Part shown: one piece after another, positions 6,894 through 9,147 of the stretch | Layout: every line of letters begins with the position of its first letter | Position numbering within the stretch: position 1 is the first letter of the stretch | DNA from: Actinomycetes bacterium | Lineage (GTDB): Bacteria; Actinomycetota; Actinomycetes; Actinomycetales; Cellulomonadaceae | Direction: 5' to 3' | DNA: 9,147 nucleotides | Assembly (NCBI GenBank): GCA_023418375.1 | Contig: JAEZZV010000263.1 | Location: forward strand, 1-9,147 | The notes under the pieces: generated by a model | What the model was told of the DNA's origin: nothing | The model's input: the letters and a program-made list of their open reading frames with translations, nothing else | Databases searched by the model: none | Made by a program: the position numbers and the translations under genes

Positions 6894-8072
6894 TCAGCGC
6901 CCCAGCGGGCGCGCCCGCAGGCCCAGGTAGTGACGGCGGACGGCGTCGCTCTGGTGCTCGAGCGCGTAGCGCAGGGCGGTGCGGGGCATCGTCGCGGCGT
7001 GCGTGTCGAGGAAGCCGAGCAGCGCCGCGGGCTCGACGTCGCCGACGTCCCGCAGCAGCCAGCCGACCGCCTTGTGGATGAGGTCGTGCGGGTCGTCGAC
7101 CAGCAGCGTCGCGATCCGCAGCACCTCGTCGACGCGCCCGGCGTCGGAGTACGCCATCGTGGCGACCATCGCGGTCCGCCGCTCCCAGACGGAGCCGGAC
7201 GCGGCGAGCCGGTCGAGCGTCGCGCCGCCGTCGGGATGTGCGAGCAGCCACCGCCCGACGACGTCGCGCGCCCCCCGGTCCACCAGGTCCCAGTTGTCGA
7301 TCCGGTCGTGCCGGCGCAGGTAGAGGTCGAACAGCTCCCGGCGCCGGGTCTCCGGCGTCCGGGCCGCCCGCGCCTGCTGGGCCATGATCTCCAGCGCGGC
7401 GGTCCGGACCTCGTGCCACGGGCTGGCGAGCAGGGTGTCCAGCTCGTGGGGCGGCAGGTCGCGGAACGGCCGCAGCGTCGCCTTCACCCGCGGGACCGTG
7501 ACGCCGAGGAAGCTGTCGCCCTCGCCGTAGCCGCCGGGCCCGGCCTTGAAGTAGCGGGCCATGCCGGCCGCGGCGTCCGCGTCGGCCAGCGCCCGGAGCG
7601 CGGCGTCGAGGCCCGCGGCCGAGGGGGTGCTCGCCAAGTGCGCGCGCAGGGCGGCGTCGTAGGCGTCGACCACCGGGTCGGCGAGGTCCGCGACGAAGAC
7701 CGCGACGGTGCGCGCGTCGGGCTCGGCGGCGAGGACCGCCTGGAGCCGGACCCACGCCTCGAGGTTGGGGTGCGCCACGGACGTCGCGGCCGCCGCCGGG
7801 CGCAGGCGGTCGACGGCCTGCGCGAGGGTGGCGGCGTCCAGCGGGTAGGTGGCCGTGCCCCCGGCGTGCCCGACGACGCCGGCCAGGACGACGACCGGCA
7901 GCCGGTGCTGCGTCGTGTTCACCACGGGGAACTCGACGCGATCGCCGTCCGCAGCGGGGCGGACGAGCCCGACCCCGGCGAGGGCCGGCCAGGTCCAGCC
8001 GGGGATCGCGGCCGCGAACCGCTCGCGCGCCGCCACCAGGTCGTCCATCGTCGCCCACCGCTCGGCTGCCAT
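6894..8072 (-). CDS. AlkD-type DNA alkylation repair protein with an extra N-terminal domain
   Basis: Residues from about 155 to the end form the HEAT-like-repeat DNA glycosylase fold of AlkD, which removes bulky or cationic alkylated bases. Its hallmarks are present: IDNWDLVDRGAR with Trp261 and Asp265, SVWERRTAMVATMAYSD, and DLIHKAVGWLLRDVG with Trp338, corresponding to Trp109, Asp113 and Trp187 of Bacillus cereus AlkD as I recall them. MPRTALRYALEH near the end is also typical. AlkD proteins are usually about 220-240 residues; this one has 392. The extra N-terminal 150 residues (containing VEFPVVNTTQHRLPVVVLAG and SVAHPNLEAWVRLQAVL) show normal coding bias and look folded, but I do not recognise them. 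The start at 8072 is the likeliest; ATG 8048 is possible, and neither has a strong ribosome binding site. The open frame further upstream overlaps clpP and was discarded. Confidence 0.88.
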   Translation of the reverse strand: MAAERWATMDDLVAARERFAAAIPGWTWPALAGVGLVRPAADGDRVEFPVVNTTQHRLPVVVLAGVVGHAGGTATYPLDAATLAQAVDRLRPAAAATSVAHPNLEAWVRLQAVLAAEPDARTVAVFVADLADPVVDAYDAALRAHLASTPSAAGLDAALRALADADAAAGMARYFKAGPGGYGEGDSFLGVTVPRVKATLRPFRDLPPHELDTLLASPWHEVRTAALEIMAQQARAARTPETRRRELFDLYLRRHDRIDNWDLVDRGARDVVGRWLLAHPDGGATLDRLAASGSVWERRTAMVATMAYSDAGRVDEVLRIATLLVDDPHDLIHKAVGWLLRDVGDVEPAALLGFLDTHAATMPRTALRYALEHQSDAVRRHYLGLRARPLGR

Positions 8073-8247
8073 GGCGGCAGTCTGGTCGTCAGTGGTTGGC
8101 GGCGGCCAGCCGGTCTCGCGCCCGGGACGGGCGGACCGGACGGTCGCGGCTCGGCGTCGCGGCGATCTGCCTGTGGCGTATCCGCTGGTGGCAGAGGGTG
8201 CGGCCGCGGGGCCGCCGCCGGTGCCAGCGTGGGGGAGACCGACCCCC

Positions 8248-8254
8248 GAGGAGG
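8248..8254 (+). promoter_or_regulatory. Ribosome binding site that sets the clpP start
   Basis: GAGGAGG ends five bases before GTG 8260. The frame is open for hundreds of bases upstream, so this site is what fixes the start. Confidence 0.8.
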
Positions 8255-8259
8255 TACCC

Positions 8260-8907
8260 GTGCTCTCCCTGCCCCGCCCGACGACGTCGGCCTCACCGGC
8301 GATGCGCGCCGAGGCCCCCGCCCTCGCCCCGTTCGACGACCACCTGGCCAGCCGCCTGCTGCACCAGCGGATCATCGTGCTCGGGCAGGAGGTGGACGAC
8401 GCCATCGCGAACCGCATCTGCGCCGAGCTCCTGCTGCTGTCCGCCGAGGACGCACGCCGCGACATCGCGCTCTACGTGAACTCGCCCGGCGGTTCCATCT
8501 CGGCCGCGCTCGCGATCTACGACACCATGCGGTTGGTCCCGAACGACGTGTCGACCCTCGCGATGGGCCTGGCCGCGAGCGCAGGGCAGTTCCTGCTGTC
8601 CGCCGGCACGCCGGGCAAGCGTTTCGCGCTGCGGCACGCGCGCATCCTCATGCACCAGCCGTCGGGTGGCATCGGCGGGACGGCGATCGACGTCGCGATC
8701 CAGGCGGAGAACATGCGCTACACCAAGCGGACGATGCAGGCGCTCATCGCCGAGCACACCGGCCAGCCGGTCGAGCGCATCGAGCGGGACTCCGACCGGG
8801 ACCACTGGTTCAGCGCGGAGGAGGCCCGCGAGTACGGGTTCGTCGACCGCGTGGTCGAGCGCCTGGACGACGTCCGGCCCGACGCCGTCCGCCCCGCCGG
8901 CCTCTGA
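8260..8907 (+). CDS. clpP: ClpP-family ATP-dependent Clp protease proteolytic subunit (stand-alone)
   Basis: The 215-residue serine peptidase forms the barrel-shaped proteolytic core that works with ClpX or ClpC unfoldases. The fold markers appear in order: RIIVLGQEVDDAIANRICAE, LYVNSPGGSISAALAIYDTM, GLAASAGQFLLSAGTPGKR with nucleophile Ser107, HARILMHQPSGGIGG with His132, and DSDRDHWFSAEEAREYGFVD with Asp181. The spacing of the triad (25 and 49 residues) equals that of E. coli ClpP. GTG 8260 follows GAGGAGG by five bases; the 20 or so residues before FDDHLASRLLHQRI would be a propeptide. It stands alone, without tig, a second clpP or clpX, so it is probably an extra paralogue rather than the housekeeping pair. 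It is divergent from the AlkD-like gene with 187 bp between. I saw no clear ClgR or CtsR operator. Confidence 0.94.
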   Translation: MLSLPRPTTSASPAMRAEAPALAPFDDHLASRLLHQRIIVLGQEVDDAIANRICAELLLLSAEDARRDIALYVNSPGGSISAALAIYDTMRLVPNDVSTLAMGLAASAGQFLLSAGTPGKRFALRHARILMHQPSGGIGGTAIDVAIQAENMRYTKRTMQALIAEHTGQPVERIERDSDRDHWFSAEEAREYGFVDRVVERLDDVRPDAVRPAGL

Positions 8908-8917
8908 GCGCGGCGGG

Positions 8918-8992
8918 TCAGGCGACGGGCGACGCAGACGCTCGGGCGACGTCGAGGCTCAGGCGACGTCGACGATCAGGCGACGGAGAGCA
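8918..8992. repeat. Degenerate 17-bp tandem repeats after clpP
   Basis: Three adjacent 17-bp units start at 8942, 8959 and 8976, each beginning TC(A/G)GGCGACG; a related copy begins at 8918. On the minus strand the units at 8918, 8959 and 8976 each supply a TGA, and because 17 and 41 are not multiples of three they fall in all three frames. No hairpin with a T tract is visible. Confidence 0.6.
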
Positions 8993-9147
8993 GTGGCCGA
9001 CGGGCGTCGTCCGCCGCGGGCTCAGCGCGCTCGGTCACTGAACGGACGTCGACGACGGTCGGCACGGGAGCGCCGCGGCGTGGCTGGGGTCGCGCCCCGG
9101 CGGGCCGGGAACCGGCGGGCCGGACGGCGGTGGGCGCGGGCCGGCGC
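8976..9147 (-). CDS. Possible C-terminal fragment of a minus-strand gene entering from the right edge
   Basis: One minus-strand frame stays open from the right edge to a TGA at 8978-8976 and ends RRPLLSVA. It reads as a Pro/Ala/Arg-rich stretch (with RPAG repeated) followed by VPTVVDVRSVTERAEPAADD, with mostly G or C at third positions, which looks more like a real low-complexity tail than the other frames. Only 56 codons are visible, there is no recognisable domain, and high-GC DNA often shows long open frames by chance. It would converge with clpP with 68 bp between the stops. Confidence 0.3.
   Translation of the reverse strand, partial: RRPAPTAVRPAGSRPAGARPQPRRGAPVPTVVDVRSVTERAEPAADDARRPLLSVA

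Noticed and set aside
8073..8465. N-terminal extension of the AlkD-like frame
   Set aside because: It would overlap the clpP coding region on the opposite strand, and the residues look like shadow sequence rather than a domain.
6930..9041. 703-codon plus-strand open frame across the AlkD-like gene and clpP
   Set aside because: It is the antisense shadow of the AlkD-like gene continued out of frame through clpP; composition is Arg/Gly-rich with no domain.

Overview
The window is very GC-rich DNA with GC-biased third codon positions, GTG and TTG starts and strong AGGAGG-type ribosome binding sites. Together with an actinobacterial-type DnaB this points to a high-GC actinobacterium, most likely of the Micrococcales/Cellulomonas kind. 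That placement is an inference from sequence style and remembered protein similarity. It carries nine genes plus one doubtful fragment.

Layout: (1) 1-719, minus: the N-terminal half of a MATE-family (DinF-like) efflux transporter that runs off the left edge. (2) 720-1043: a divergent intergenic region with a cluster of DnaA-box-like 9-mers, a sigma70-type promoter candidate and a long 5' leader for dnaB. (3) 1044-2420, plus: replicative helicase dnaB, intact and without an intein. (4) 2485-3009, plus: a small protein with RNase-H-like, DUF3800-type features, followed by a terminator-like hairpin. (5) 3249-4031, plus: a complete heliorhodopsin. Its upstream region is dense in palindromes and holds a SigR/SigH-like promoter candidate. 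(6) 4053-5926, minus: a NarL/LuxR response regulator and its histidine kinase, overlapping by ATGA and convergent with the heliorhodopsin. (7) 6047-6874, plus: a GAP/Sap (LysE-like) membrane protein. (8) 6894-8072, minus: an AlkD-type DNA alkylation repair protein with an extra N-terminal domain of about 150 residues. (9) 8260-8907, plus: a stand-alone ClpP-family serine protease. (10) 8908-9147: degenerate 17-bp repeats and a possible C-terminal fragment of a minus-strand gene.

The standout is the heliorhodopsin, a seven-helix retinal protein that is inverted in the membrane relative to ordinary rhodopsins and whose cellular role is unresolved. The Schiff-base lysine, the glutamate counterion and both inner histidines are present, so it should be able to bind retinal. 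Its leader contains a GGAAT/CGTT promoter candidate, a pair of GTGATCAC palindromes, a 7-bp-arm palindrome and an 11-bp-arm hairpin just before the ribosome binding site. This suggests regulated, possibly thiol-oxidative-stress-linked, expression. The surrounding genes (two-component system, alkylation repair, ClpP) would fit a stress-themed neighbourhood, but they lie in separate transcription units and no functional link is shown by the sequence.
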